Source: Hofstenia miamia
Taxonomy: Eukaryota > Xenacoelomorpha > Acoela
Assembly (NCBI GenBank): GCA_004352715.1
Contig: SCFE01000053.1
Location: forward strand, 1,424,530-1,488,529
DNA length: 64,000 bases
Direction of reading: 5' to 3'
Part shown: one piece after another, positions 22,431-35,599 of the stretch
Numbering within the stretch: the stretch's first letter is position 1
Layout of the letters: every line of letters begins with the position of its first letter
Position numbers and translations under genes: made by a program
The notes under the pieces: model-generated
Told to the model about the DNA's origin: nothing
The model's input: the letters and a program-made list of their open reading frames with translations, nothing else
Database searches by the model: none

Positions 22431-22682
22431 GTTCCGCCAAGGGGCGTAAACAGGATTTTCTGACGGGGGATATCTTAGTCATGATCAAGTAAGTGACCAA
22501 GTGCGGGGCGAAGCCCCATGAAAAATTTGAAAGTAGACTCTAAACATGCATTTCACGATATTAGTTTTTAATTTTTTTAATATTTTGCAAAAGTTTTTGA
22601 ATTATTCAAGCAAAATCAATTTTGAAAACCTGATGGGGAGGACATTCAAGCATGCCCCCTTACATACGCCACTGGTTCCACA
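22431..22682. mobile_element. probable hAT-like MITE (22438-22674)
   Basis: The left end reads caaggggcgtaaacagg and the right end, reverse-complemented, cagtggcgtatgtaagg, resembling hAT termini. Flanks gttccgc (22431-22437) and gttccac (22675-22681) form an imperfect duplication. Inside are GC-rich segments (gtgcggggcgaagcccc) but no coding capacity. It is a different family from the MITEs at 14890 and 49501. Confidence 0.5.
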
Positions 22683-22973
22683 CAATGCAAAATATTCTTG
22701 TGTTATTATCCTATAACTTCAATTTTTATAAAATTATTAGTAATATTCTGAAATCCGCGGTCCCAGATTCTTCAGCTATCGACCCTTTAACAAAGAAATA
22801 CTTAGTCTCGGATCCCAGTCCAAAGGTCGCACAGAGCCTTACTATAGTATACATGTAGTTCGCTTAGTTATCTCTAAGGAAAATTCAAAAGTAAAAATAT
22901 CACAAAATAGAGTTTCATACAATAGAGAATATATTTTCAATCAAATTTCAGCTATGCAAAATTTTGTCCTTAT
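22683..22973. other. non-coding DNA with a GC-richer open segment
   Basis: At about 22750-22850 a stretch encodes KSAVPDSSAIDPLTKKYLV and is less AT-rich than its surroundings. It has no recognised homologue and may be a repeat fragment. Confidence 0.3.
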
Positions 22974-23008
22974 CTATCTATCTATCTATCTATCTATATA
23001 TATATATA
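22974..23008. repeat. (TATC)n/(TA)n microsatellite
   Basis: Several TATC units passing into TA units. It is the left boundary of the second zinc-finger block. Confidence 0.95.
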
Positions 23009-24264
23009 ATATCACATGTGTTCCTATTGGACATACTCTTAAAATTTCTAAAAAATAAATATTTTTATTTTTACTGAAATTTAGTCTCAGAATCTATAAG
23101 ATACATTATAGTGTTAAAGTTGAATGAAATGCTTTTTCCAATTACCAGATTTTTGAAACAATCTTAAAACTGGTCCTATTCACCCCATTTGACAGTACTA
23201 AGATATTTTCATTTCTAATTTTTATTGTAAAATTTTAATGAATTTTTCTTATTTTAGAAGGGGCCCCTGTTACTGCTGATTTTAATAAATGATACATATC
23301 TCCTTTCTATTTCTTAATAAAAAGTTATAACGGGTAATATATAATTTTATATGCAATGAAACAAACAATTAAATTATAATATATTTAGAAAAACACATTG
23401 TCATGAAAGATCTGGAATTGTTATTACAAGAGGACACGGATTTCAACATTCTAGCATAAAATCGTCGAAATTGGATTTTGAATCTTCAAATAATTCAAAT
23501 CTAAGAAAACCTCATTTGAAGAACCAAAGTATATATCAATTCAAGTGTGATAAATGTGATTATACAAGCTCCCAACGCAGCTATCTCAAAAAACATCAAT
23601 TAACACATTCTGTATTAAAGCCATTTAAGTGTGATAAATGTGATTATGAAAGCTCTCAGCTTAGTCATCTTAAAATTCATCAATTGACACATTCTGGAAT
23701 AAAACCTCATAGGTGTGACAAATGTAATTACAAATCAACTCAACTCAGTAGTCTTAGACTACATCAGAGTATGCACTCTGGTATTAAGCCATTTAAGTGT
23801 GATCAATGTCATTATAGAAGTTCATATCTTGTATGTCTCAAAATACATCAGAATTCACATCTAGACATAAAGCCATTCAAGTGTGACAAATGTGATTATG
23901 CAAGTTCTCAACTTTGTCATCTCAAAAGGCACAAGCAAACGCATTCTGGGATTAAACCTTATAAGTGTGACAAATGTGATTATGCAGCCACATGTTCTGC
24001 TAATCTCAAAAGTCATCACCCACATAGCCAAATACTGGTGGACCACCAGTGGCAGATACGGTGGGCTACCAGGTGGGGTTTGGCCGCCCGCGCACCAGTG
24101 GACCACCAGTGGCTAATTGGTGGGCAACTGGTGGCAAAAATATGATTTAAGCATTAGAGCGATGTCTCAATTGTAGCAACACAAACTTTAATATTGATAG
24201 AGTTTAAACATTGCAGTTTAAACTAACACAAGCCCAACAAAGGGTTGAATGAAATGCTAGAAAG
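23009..24264. repeat. duplicated 1.26 kb block, copy 2 (zinc-finger unit)
   Basis: Apparent base-for-base copy of 8547-9802. One base after the block it enters a 1000-N gap, so its right boundary is unknown. The upstream flank differs from that of copy 1. Confidence 0.9.
23360..24145 (+). CDS. C2H2 zinc-finger protein exon, six fingers, copy 2
   Basis: Its open frame encodes the same 224 residues as the copy at 8898-9683, including the degenerate sixth finger and the repeat-derived VDHQW tail (GC-rich repeat at 24033-24136). It likewise has no ATG in frame before the fingers. Perfect conservation of both coding and non-coding parts means either very recent duplication or an assembly duplicate; selection alone would not keep the flanks identical. 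Confidence 0.65.
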   Translation, partial: NKQLNYNIFRKTHCHERSGIVITRGHGFQHSSIKSSKLDFESSNNSNLRKPHLKNQSIYQFKCDKCDYTSSQRSYLKKHQLTHSVLKPFKCDKCDYESSQLSHLKIHQLTHSGIKPHRCDKCNYKSTQLSSLRLHQSMHSGIKPFKCDQCHYRSSYLVCLKIHQNSHLDIKPFKCDKCDYASSQLCHLKRHKQTHSGIKPYKCDKCDYAATCSANLKSHHPHSQILVDHQWQIRWATRWGLAARAPVDHQWLIGGQLVAKI

Positions 24265-24265
24265 T

Positions 24266-25287
24266 NNNNNNNNNNNNNNNNNNNNNNNNNNNNNNNNNNN
24301 NNNNNNNNNNNNNNNNNNNNNNNNNNNNNNNNNNNNNNNNNNNNNNNNNNNNNNNNNNNNNNNNNNNNNNNNNNNNNNNNNNNNNNNNNNNNNNNNNNNN
24401 NNNNNNNNNNNNNNNNNNNNNNNNNNNNNNNNNNNNNNNNNNNNNNNNNNNNNNNNNNNNNNNNNNNNNNNNNNNNNNNNNNNNNNNNNNNNNNNNNNNN
24501 NNNNNNNNNNNNNNNNNNNNNNNNNNNNNNNNNNNNNNNNNNNNNNNNNNNNNNNNNNNNNNNNNNNNNNNNNNNNNNNNNNNNNNNNNNNNNNNNNNNN
24601 NNNNNNNNNNNNNNNNNNNNNNNNNNNNNNNNNNNNNNNNNNNNNNNNNNNNNNNNNNNNNNNNNNNNNNNNNNNNNNNNNNNNNNNNNNNNNNNNNNNN
24701 NNNNNNNNNNNNNNNNNNNNNNNNNNNNNNNNNNNNNNNNNNNNNNNNNNNNNNNNNNNNNNNNNNNNNNNNNNNNNNNNNNNNNNNNNNNNNNNNNNNN
24801 NNNNNNNNNNNNNNNNNNNNNNNNNNNNNNNNNNNNNNNNNNNNNNNNNNNNNNNNNNNNNNNNNNNNNNNNNNNNNNNNNNNNNNNNNNNNNNNNNNNN
24901 NNNNNNNNNNNNNNNNNNNNNNNNNNNNNNNNNNNNNNNNNNNNNNNNNNNNNNNNNNNNNNNNNNNNNNNNNNNNNNNNNNNNNNNNNNNNNNNNNNNN
25001 NNNNNNNNNNNNNNNNNNNNNNNNNNNNNNNNNNNNNNNNNNNNNNNNNNNNNNNNNNNNNNNNNNNNNNNNNNNNNNNNNNNNNNNNNNNNNNNNNNNN
25101 NNNNNNNNNNNNNNNNNNNNNNNNNNNNNNNNNNNNNNNNNNNNNNNNNNNNNNNNNNNNNNNNNNNNNNNNNNNNNNNNNNNNNNNNNNNNNNNNNNNN
25201 NNNNNNNNNNNNNNNNNNNNNNNNNNNNNNNNNNNNNNNNNNNNNNNNNNNNNNNNNNNNNNNNNTATATATATATATATATATATT
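24266..25287. other. 1000-N assembly gap followed by a TA repeat
   Basis: The gap 24266-25265 has a placeholder length. TA units follow at 25266-25287. Confidence 1.
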
Positions 25288-28095
25288 ATAAGTTTTGGCT
25301 TACCACAAGCTGCGAATGTGAAGAGAAGAACAACAAACTTGCTAAAAGAGAGGTTAGCAGTTGAGTTGAAATTTCAAGAATTCAAAATACATGCAAAAGA
25401 TAAACATATGAAACGATTTCGACGGCAAGTAAAGCCTATTGAATTTAAATTAAACAGTAAATAAACCTAGATCAAATATTGCTTTGAAAAGTACTATGCA
25501 TTTGAAATTAACACAATTTAAACATAGTTGTTCAATCTGTGAATAAAATTCATTTGGGAACGCATACCTCTGATGGAAAGACAAAGATCAAAATGTTGTT
25601 GCAAATAACATGATAGAAATAATTCGTTTTTGTTCTTCTTATTACAATTAATCAGGGCAACTGTGAGGAAAATATACGAAGGGAATGATATATTGTCTAT
25701 TTCGAAGCTGGCTCTTTATTTAAAAACTACCAATTTTTCTTTGTTGGTATTGATTTGACAGAAACAAAATTAGCACACAAATGTCTGCGTCATATAAATA
25801 TTTTCTCAATTTTTAACAGCTTTAATTTATTTTCAGTTATTGTCAAATTGCATGTACATTTTGGAGACATTCATACTTTCATTTAGTTCCTAAACGACAT
25901 AATTGCGAATCTTAACTAATGCACAAAATATAATACGTCATCTCTTACCTGAATTCCATTTCTAACTAATGGTAATATTATCAGTGTAGAAAATATTGTT
26001 TGTTTGGTAAACTTAATTGCTTGTTTTTATATATTAACAATGAATGCGTGAATGCACTATTAAGTAGAAAAATAATTGAAATATTTTAATAAGTTATTGT
26101 CTTTAAGAAGGTTGGTTTAAAGTTCATATCCTGCTACTCACAACTGATTATTGCAAATTTAAAAAACAAATGAAAATACCCTTAACGGTGAAATACAAAC
26201 TATAATCTTCAAGATGAGCTATTAGTTTAATTAATGAAATTGGATCTGACCACTTTGCTGATTTATAAAAACTGGACACAGACCAATGAGATAAATTTTT
26301 GGTCTTCAGATACAAAGAATTACAATGTGTTATTCCATATTTCTGATAACAAAATATATTTTTTGACAGTTTTTTAGTTTTGTAATAGAATGATCGCTAA
26401 CGTGTGTATTTATTTTGATAGTCTATGCAGTTTAGTATTAAACGTTCAGACAAAAATTATATTATTTTATCTCATTTGAACTATTGTCTTCTTTTCTTCG
26501 GTCAGTATATTTATAATTAAGAATATTTGCTACTATGAATTAAGCTTTATTACACTAATTGTGAAATATGAAAGTGAAATGTTTTACTGAACACAATATT
26601 TTCACTCTATCAAAATCACAATGTGATTTATTATATTCAAAATCTTAGGCGCAAGATATTTATTTTTTTGTAAAATAGCGGATACAGGCCCATTATAAAC
26701 GTTTTTTACCAATATAGTTATGTCTAGTTCATTTTATTAGCGGTCTGCGGAACTGTCTAGTCAATTATATTTACTGCTCAGCCTCAAGGAAACTTGGATT
26801 TGAGACTAAAAAAACTCAATAGCCTGAGAACAAAATTGATGGGACTGAAACTTGAACCATAATCTTAGATTTTTATTAGTTATTCTTAAGGCGGTCTAGA
26901 CATCCTTCCTCATTATTACAATGGGAAAGGCAGTAATCTTTTCCTGTCAAACAGTTTGTTTTTGTGTAAATTCTTTGTCAAGAAGTAATCGAAAAAATTA
27001 TTTAGAGATTTTGATTAATAATAAATGACTCAAAGCATTTAATGTTGAAATTCAAACTCTTTTATGTAATATAACTTAATGGTAAATTTTAAGTAATAAA
27101 TACAGCGAATTAGTCCTATACAACGCCAATGCCAGAATGTTTAAAAAATGCACATCTGTGTTAAAGTTTTGGAAGACAATGCGAAAGAATTAATAAAACT
27201 CCTTTTCTGTTCACTCAATTTTAGTGGTGTTAGAAGCAGTGACAAATCAGAAAGAACATTTAGTGATACTGGCAACATAATTGCAGATTTGCGAAACTGA
27301 CTACATCTGAATATCTAAATTAATATTTGGTTTTGCGACAATCATGCCCATAGTATTGTAAATAATTTTGTCATTATCTTTTTAGATTTTTCTATGTATA
27401 CGATTGATCCAAAACGACCAAAATTTGAAATTTTTTAGCAAAAGCAATGTATTTAATCTAAAATTCTCACTTAAAGATTTAAAAACGAATCTAACAAATC
27501 AAGTGCGATACCCCATATAAAATCAATTGTTTCCGTACAAACTATATACATACTTAATCAAAAATACTCCATTTTACATCAGATAATGCTGCTAGAAGCC
27601 ATGAAATTGTGGAACATGTTTATTATAGTTCGACTATCACTCATATTATGAAAACTATTGAAGAAAATAATAAAAATGTCTGAAACAGAATTTAACTTTG
27701 ACACACAAACTAGTAGAAACACATAGTAATAATGATAATACACATGAAGAATTCATTAAACATTTAATCAAATTAAAGTTGTGATTCTTCAGTTTTTTTG
27801 TAATATAATCTTTAGAAAAACAATCAATAAAGTATGTACGATGCGGTCCTTGTAATTCAGACGCTGTAGTACATGAAATATTTTCTTAATAAAATATTTC
27901 TGTCGCGCGATGGCGTTCGGCCATTAATTGCGAATACTAACTTAATTCATTGCATAAAAATATTATTTAACGAATTGTGATAAATGCGACTACATCATTC
28001 TATATGACGAACAAAGGTTAATTGCAGTGCTGCTTTTCTTCAAAGGAATTCTTACATAGCCTTTGGAGCTTGCGATTTCTCCTAGTAAAATAAAA
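25288..28095. other. AT-rich non-coding DNA
   Basis: No exon, RNA gene or bounded transposon recognised. Confidence 0.5.
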
Positions 28096-28300
28096 CTTGC
28101 AAAACCTTGCATTGTTTACAAATATTGTGAAAAAACTTTGCAAATCATGCATAATATTAGTATTTGAAATTTAGATACTATGAAAAATTATATGCACTTG
28201 CAAAACTTAGAATAATTTTAGGTTAACTTGTAAATCTTGCAGATAATTGTATAAATTGCAAAGTTTTTTATAAATACGTTGCAAATTTTTGTATAATACA
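28096..28300. repeat. region rich in cttgcaaa words with a 14 bp inverted repeat
   Basis: aaaaaactttgcaa (28130-28143) is matched by its exact reverse complement ttgcaaagtttttt (28256-28269). Variants of cttgcaaa and cttgca recur about eight times in 200 bases. It could be a worn MITE or a decayed minisatellite. Confidence 0.35.
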
Positions 28301-31300
28301 TATAAATACTTTTTAAATTTTCAATTTGTTGGGATTCAATCGTATATTTTGCTGAGATCTCTAGGAGAATTTCAAATAATGATGTATGAAGTCCATGGGA
28401 CAACTTACTAACCTCAAATATTGTGCCCTGTTCAAGTTTTGTTCTAGTGCGCATTGCACAAAGTCAAAGGTAACCAAAATGGACATTATATATAGCATAT
28501 AATTGTATTAGATTGTTAAGCAACTGGAAATCTTAAAATAAAATGCACAACACGTTTTTCTAATCAATTTCTTATTAAGGAAAGAAAGGAATATGGAACA
28601 GCTTTTGTTTAAATTTAAAATATACGAATGTCAAATGCATGCAAGCAATTTTGCTGATCTGGCGTAGTTCAAAATGAGAACTAATTTTTCATTACACCAG
28701 TTTATTTTAGAAAAACCCATATCCATATCAAGTAAAATTAATCAGAAATAATTAATATTGGTTAAAATAATATATAATTTTCGTCACCCCAATAAAATTT
28801 ATAATTTTATTATATTGTCACTAAACAAGAACGTCTTAATGTAATGAGGACGTATCATTGAAATAATTCATATTTAACTGAAGGGATAAATATCAAATTT
28901 ACTTCGCTTGCTCATAATTCCAAAGTTGACTACCTTAACTAAAGAAGCTGTTTGGCCAGCTCCTATTGCAAGACAGAATAATCCCTTATGCTATCATATT
29001 TTTAATGAGAAAACTATAGCAGCAACACAGTTGTATTTTCGAAAGAAATATGGTACAATAACAGTTCTAGAGTGCATCACTAAGTGATTCAAGATGGTAA
29101 GTGTAAAAACCATCACAAAAGGTTTCAGGAAAAAGGTTGTTTTTCAATCTTGAATATCTACGCGATTGTGTTGCTATGTTTCAGTCATTATTTGGATGAA
29201 GAAGAAGTATAAGGAGAAACGCACTTACCCAGGAAACCTCAAGAGCAGCTGAATTTGAAACGTTTTCTTATAGAAGACATTGCTAACAATTTACTAGATC
29301 AATTAGACTATAAATTTGCATTTTTTTGGTAAGCTTCAATCCGATGTCATTATAAGCAAGCTTGAATAGGGGGTCAAATAAATGGGACTGAAACAGGTAG
29401 TGCCATATTTCAAACTAACCCCTTTTAAACAGCTTTTGTCTATTGTTGATGGCAGTGAACTGAAACATGGCAGTCAAGTTTGCTCAATTATGTCCAGAAT
29501 TGATACTATAGAAGCTGATTTAAAATAATTTCCGGAATTTATGATATAGTAATATCATTTAATGAAACAAACACTGCGGTTTTTGTTGCTGGACACAATA
29601 GGGGTGCAGAAGTTGATTTTGGTACTATGACGTTTACAGAATTATTGAGCCAGGAGAAATTAACAATGCCAAATGAAAATTTCTACCTATTAACTCTTTA
29701 TATGTAACGATTTTTGGTGCACTCTAAAATCACTCAAATATCTTAGAAAATATGCTCATATATTTCAGAACAATATTTCTTGTTTGAACTTACAAGTGAA
29801 TTTGATAAAACATTGATAAATACTCTTCTAAAAGCTTTGTGTAAACATAATTCAAATTCAAAACTCCTGAGCATTTGAAGAAAGTGGCAAAATACTTGTA
29901 GACAACTATGAAATTATTTAGTAGTGTAATTTTTATGTTTATTATATATTTATCTATTAAATTAATATTCAATTATTTTAGTGATTCATCCTGACTATAT
30001 TAAGACGTCCTTGCAACTAGCAAGGTACTAATAATGCTGAGCAAAATGCACAATAATAATGGTAAGGTTCCCAAATATTCACTAATGTAGTGGCAATGAA
30101 TCAATCTTTTTAACAACTATTTGCAATAGCTAAAATTGATTGTGAAATTCCCAAATAGCAAGCATTATCAGATAACTAATGGTCCATTAATGGGGCCAAT
30201 GGCCAATAATGGCAATGCATTTGCATACCAAATCAAACAAAAAAGAGTTTTAAAATTCACAAAATTTCACAATTTTATAAAGAAATTATTATATTATTGT
30301 ATATAATATGTGCATTGCCTTAAAGTTTGATTTCAATTTGTAGAAAATTATTATTTATGAGTTTCTTGCAGCCCATGAATGGCATTACTGGATTGATCTG
30401 TCATCTAGTGAAAAATACTAATTATAATGATTTAACATTATGCCCTATCAAATTATATTTTTTGTAAGAAATGAAACTACTTACTCTTCAGTAGTTGATA
30501 ATGCAATCTAGTATGCCAGCTCTTGTTTTTATGAGCACTATACAACGAATTCAAGAGCTTGCAACAAGGTGTTCCATCTTTAGGATTTTATGCTAAATAC
30601 ACACATCCAACTGTGATCTTAGCTCATCAAATTATAACAAGTTATGAATTACAATTCACTATAATATTGGTAATCATCAGTGGACTGCTATTGGGAAACA
30701 TCTGGTATTTGTGACCACTAATGCACCAGAGGCCCATTGGTAGATCATTAACAGCATCAGTGGCAACCTTAGTAATCAATAATCAATAAACAGATGCTGC
30801 AAATATAAGTTACTTCATTATTGTGATTCCTAGATCCTTTTAATAAAAACGAATTGTGAAAAGCTTTCTATAGATTTAAAATTTGTAAAAAATTTTCATA
30901 TAACTGTTAAATGAATTTTCAAAATAATTTATTTGTTAATATTTGGACATTTTGAAATGTACTATTATATAAAAATGCTATGATTAAAAAGAACAGATTT
31001 TTCATGATTTAAGAAAGTGCTTTTTCAAAATTGTACTTAACTTTAAAATTTTAAATTTTTGTTAAAACTTGTATGCTTATGGTTATCATTTATAAACAAA
31101 AAATTCTTTTGAATATCAACTAAATGTTTGTAATGGATATTCTTGACAAAATCTCAAAGATATCCATCTGCCCTTTGATTGCTTGAAAAGCAATTTTTGA
31201 GCTGCTCTGCAATACAATGTTGATGGTTTCATATAAAAGTAATTATTTGCCATCAAAAACCTACTGCTTGACATGAATGGTCAATTATTGGATCCTCATT

Positions 31301-31437
31301 GGCTCACCAAACATTCATTGTCAGATATACATCACTGGCCCATTTATTTCCTTGCCACAATGTATTATTCTCCCACAACAAGTTGTGTATATGCAACAAA
31401 ATTATCATTCTATTCAACAAGCAATGCTAATCCTGCC
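28301..31437. other. AT-rich non-coding DNA, possible old transposon at 30060-30775
   Basis: taaggttcccaaat (about 30063) and, inverted, taaggttgccactg (about 30772) could be worn terminal repeats of a 0.7 kb element with several ccaatgg/cccattgg words inside. From 28918 a 57-codon open stretch resembles no known family. Confidence 0.25.
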
Positions 31438-31978
31438 TACACTCCATGCATGTGGTGAGGGGTTTACTCCTAAATCATTAACAAGGGGGCAGGCTCTAAA
31501 TTTTATGTTCTATTTCACCAAATTGAATCTCAACAAATAAAATCAAACATCCAACATATAGCTTTAGCAAAAGGGGCTGAGTCTGCAAGCAAATTTAACA
31601 AGGTGGAACAAGGTTCATTGAGCAGCCCTCAAGTAGGCAACCACATGTAGTACATGAATATAAATAATGCATTGTAGACTAGACAACTATAATACTACAA
31701 GCTAATGNTACACTCCATGCATGTGGTGAGGGGTTTACTCCTAAATCATTAACAAGGGGGCAGGCTCTAAATTTTATGTTCTATTTCACCAAATTGAATC
31801 TCAACAAATAAAATCAAACATCCAACATATAGCTTTAGCAAAAGGGGCTGAGTCTGCAAGCAAATTTAACAAGGTGGAACAAGGTTCATTGAGCAGCCCT
31901 CAAGTAGGCAACCACATGTAGTACATGAATATAAATAATGCATTGTAGACTAGACAACTATAATACTACAAGCTAATG
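31438..31978. repeat. 270 bp direct duplication around a single N (assembly artefact)
   Basis: 31438-31707 and 31709-31978 carry the same 270 bp, with one N at 31708 exactly at the joint. The geometry fits two contigs with an unmerged overlap. The true sequence probably has one copy. Confidence 0.9.
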
Positions 31979-32014
31979 CAATACTTATCATTCTCAGATA
32001 AACTCTGTTGTATG
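31979..32014. other. short unique spacer
   Basis: AT-rich sequence between two duplicated segments. No feature. Confidence 0.6.
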
Positions 32015-35000
32015 CATGTGCATGTAGTCACAGATGTGCTATATACTAGTAAATTTACCATATATATGGAAAGGGTAATATCCGTTTTAATATTAACTTG
32101 TCACTCAGCTGGACTCATACCACTATATGCTTAGTTGATAAAATATATGTCAACCAGTTCCATATACACTTTGTGGAATGGATTACATCACTTTGCTTCA
32201 ATGTTTAAACATTGTTTAAATGCAAATGGTAGTTCCTCAATAAAGATGCTAAATAATGAAGATTGGAAAATAATAGGAAGCAGTTGATTTATTTGTGTCT
32301 AAGGTTTTATTATGGTTTCTAGTTCACTAGAATTTTCCAGTCAAAAAGAAAAATATGTATTGGTTGTGATTTATGTATACTTTTTTCTATTATATTGGGG
32401 ACAGTTGAAGTTACCAAGTTCTCTAAATGTTGTATTTAGGTGGTCTACTATTCCTGATTTTCTGTTGAAATTTTGTAATCAATTTTTAATTTTTAATGTC
32501 AATGTCTTTTTTGATTTTTTTGTAAATAGTCCAATAAGTGGTCATTGCTTGTCTTCCTAGTTCATTTATTATTAAAGGCATTGAAAATTTCTTTTGAAAT
32601 GTTTTTCAAAAACCTTTCCATTATTTTGTCTGAGTAATTTAGATAATCCCCTGTAAAAAATGATTTAAAAATAATTAGTTTTAGTTGTTTATTACTTATG
32701 TAGGTGCAGAGAGCACTGAATTATTTGAAGATTAAAGATTTCAAACATAAGTATGAATTTGTCATGAAGCAGTTGATTATATTGTTATTCTGTGTGGGCC
32801 ATTCAGTATTCAAACAATAAAGATAGTATTAGGCACAAAATTCTTTGAATGATATTTTTTCACAATTATCAAAATAGTTGTGTTAATTCACAAAATATAT
32901 TTATAGAATAATAGGGTTAATTTATTTCAGAAAATTCACTCACTTTAAAATCTAGATGTTCAATATAATGGTTTTTTACTTGAATTATATTATGTAGCCT
33001 TATTTATTAAGTTAAGAAACTGATTTCTGTTTGAATTTAGATGTCTAGCATTCAGATAAACAAATTTATAGATATTATTGTATATATTAGTTTATTTTCT
33101 ACTTGCAATTCTTCTAGAATTTATTAAAAATTTAACACAGGATTTTTTGAAAATTGCTGTTCATTTCCCCATAAATTTTAGAGAAAAATCTGAAGACTTG
33201 GTAGATTATAAGTGTTGTAGTAATTCTTAGTGGAGGTGTGTTTTGAGCTGAGTGGTGTTATGTGTGAGTGCATATATTATATAGCTACATTTCTTAAAAA
33301 TATATGTAGAGAAAAAAAATAAAATGTAACAGTCTCATTTTGATAGATATTGTAGAATCAGAGGGTAAGTCTAGGGCAAACTAACAATTCAGCAATCTGA
33401 CTTCATCAAACATGTGCTCCATAGCAATAAGAAAAAACAAGTATAAACCTAGCCCCCTTTAATTCCAAAAAAACAACTGATCAGTAATTGAACATAACTG
33501 TCTTTCTTTAGATACCAAGAAGAGTTGTATCAACCAATTCCACATGGTATCATGCTGAATATCTATCATGAGATAAGTGTTCCCTAGAGAAAAAAATGGT
33601 GCTGCCCTACATCATGTCTCACTTTATATTATCTATCTTAATAAAGTTTGTTATCCCTAACCTATGTTTAAATAAGTAACATAAATAGCATGTAATTGCA
33701 ATGCATTCATGCAGGCCAACAGGCCTGATTTGACCCCAGTGTAATAAATTATGTGCTTATGCCCAAACAAAAGGAAAAGAACAAGATTTTATAAACTAGC
33801 CATACANCATGTGCATGTAGTCACAGATGTGCTATATACTAGTAAATTTACCATATATATGGAAAGGGTAATATCCGTTTTAATATTAACTTGTCACTCA
33901 GCTGGACTCATACCACTATATGCTTAGTTGATAAAATATATGTCAACCAGTTCCATATACACTTTGTGGAATGGATTACATCACTTTGCTTCAATGTTTA
34001 AACATTGTTTAAATGCAAATGGTAGTTCCTCAATAAAGATGCTAAATAATGAAGATTGGAAAATAATAGGAAGCAGTTGATTTATTTGTGTCTAAGGTTT
34101 TATTATGGTTTCTAGTTCACTAGAATTTTCCAGTCAAAAAGAAAAATATGTATTGGTTGTGATTTATGTATACTTTTTTCTATTATATTGGGGACAGTTG
34201 AAGTTACCAAGTTCTCTAAATGTTGTATTTAGGTGGTCTACTATTCCTGATTTTCTGTTGAAATTTTGTAATCAATTTTTAATTTTTAATGTCAATGTCT
34301 TTTTTGATTTTTTTGTAAATAGTCCAATAAGTGGTCATTGCTTGTCTTCCTAGTTCATTTATTATTAAAGGCATTGAAAATTTCTTTTGAAATGTTTTTC
34401 AAAAACCTTTCCATTATTTTGTCTGAGTAATTTAGATAATCCCCTGTAAAAAATGATTTAAAAATAATTAGTTTTAGTTGTTTATTACTTATGTAGGTGC
34501 AGAGAGCACTGAATTATTTGAAGATTAAAGATTTCAAACATAAGTATGAATTTGTCATGAAGCAGTTGATTATATTGTTATTCTGTGTGGGCCATTCAGT
34601 ATTCAAACAATAAAGATAGTATTAGGCACAAAATTCTTTGAATGATATTTTTTCACAATTATCAAAATAGTTGTGTTAATTCACAAAATATATTTATAGA
34701 ATAATAGGGTTAATTTATTTCAGAAAATTCACTCACTTTAAAATCTAGATGTTCAATATAATGGTTTTTTACTTGAATTATATTATGTAGCCTTATTTAT
34801 TAAGTTAAGAAACTGATTTCTGTTTGAATTTAGATGTCTAGCATTCAGATAAACAAATTTATAGATATTATTGTATATATTAGTTTATTTTCTACTTGCA
34901 ATTCTTCTAGAATTTATTAAAAATTTAACACAGGATTTTTTGAAAATTGCTGTTCATTTCCCCATAAATTTTAGAGAAAAATCTGAAGACTTGGTAGATT

Positions 35001-35599
35001 ATAAGTGTTGTAGTAATTCTTAGTGGAGGTGTGTTTTGAGCTGAGTGGTGTTATGTGTGAGTGCATATATTATATAGCTACATTTCTTAAAAATATATGT
35101 AGAGAAAAAAAATAAAATGTAACAGTCTCATTTTGATAGATATTGTAGAATCAGAGGGTAAGTCTAGGGCAAACTAACAATTCAGCAATCTGACTTCATC
35201 AAACATGTGCTCCATAGCAATAAGAAAAAACAAGTATAAACCTAGCCCCCTTTAATTCCAAAAAAACAACTGATCAGTAATTGAACATAACTGTCTTTCT
35301 TTAGATACCAAGAAGAGTTGTATCAACCAATTCCACATGGTATCATGCTGAATATCTATCATGAGATAAGTGTTCCCTAGAGAAAAAAATGGTGCTGCCC
35401 TACATCATGTCTCACTTTATATTATCTATCTTAATAAAGTTTGTTATCCCTAACCTATGTTTAAATAAGTAACATAAATAGCATGTAATTGCAATGCATT
35501 CATGCAGGCCAACAGGCCTGATTTGACCCCAGTGTAATAAATTATGTGCTTATGCCCAAACAAAAGGAAAAGAACAAGATTTTATAAACTAGCCATACA
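32015..35599. repeat. 1,792 bp direct duplication around a single N (assembly artefact)
   Basis: 32015-33806 and 33808-35599 carry the same 1,792 bases at an offset of 1,793, with one N at 33807. The 82-codon open frames at 32312 and 34105 are the two copies of one non-conserved frame that I do not consider a gene. As at 31708, the N sits precisely at the joint, pointing to an unmerged contig overlap. Confidence 0.9.

Noticed and set aside
28918-29092. 57-codon open stretch (LTKEAVWPAPIARQNN..)
   Set aside because: Length is near chance for this composition and no family was recognised.
32312-32560. 82-codon plus-strand frame, repeated at 34105
   Set aside because: The repetition comes from the artefactual duplication at the single N. 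The peptide is low-complexity hydrophobic with no known similarity.
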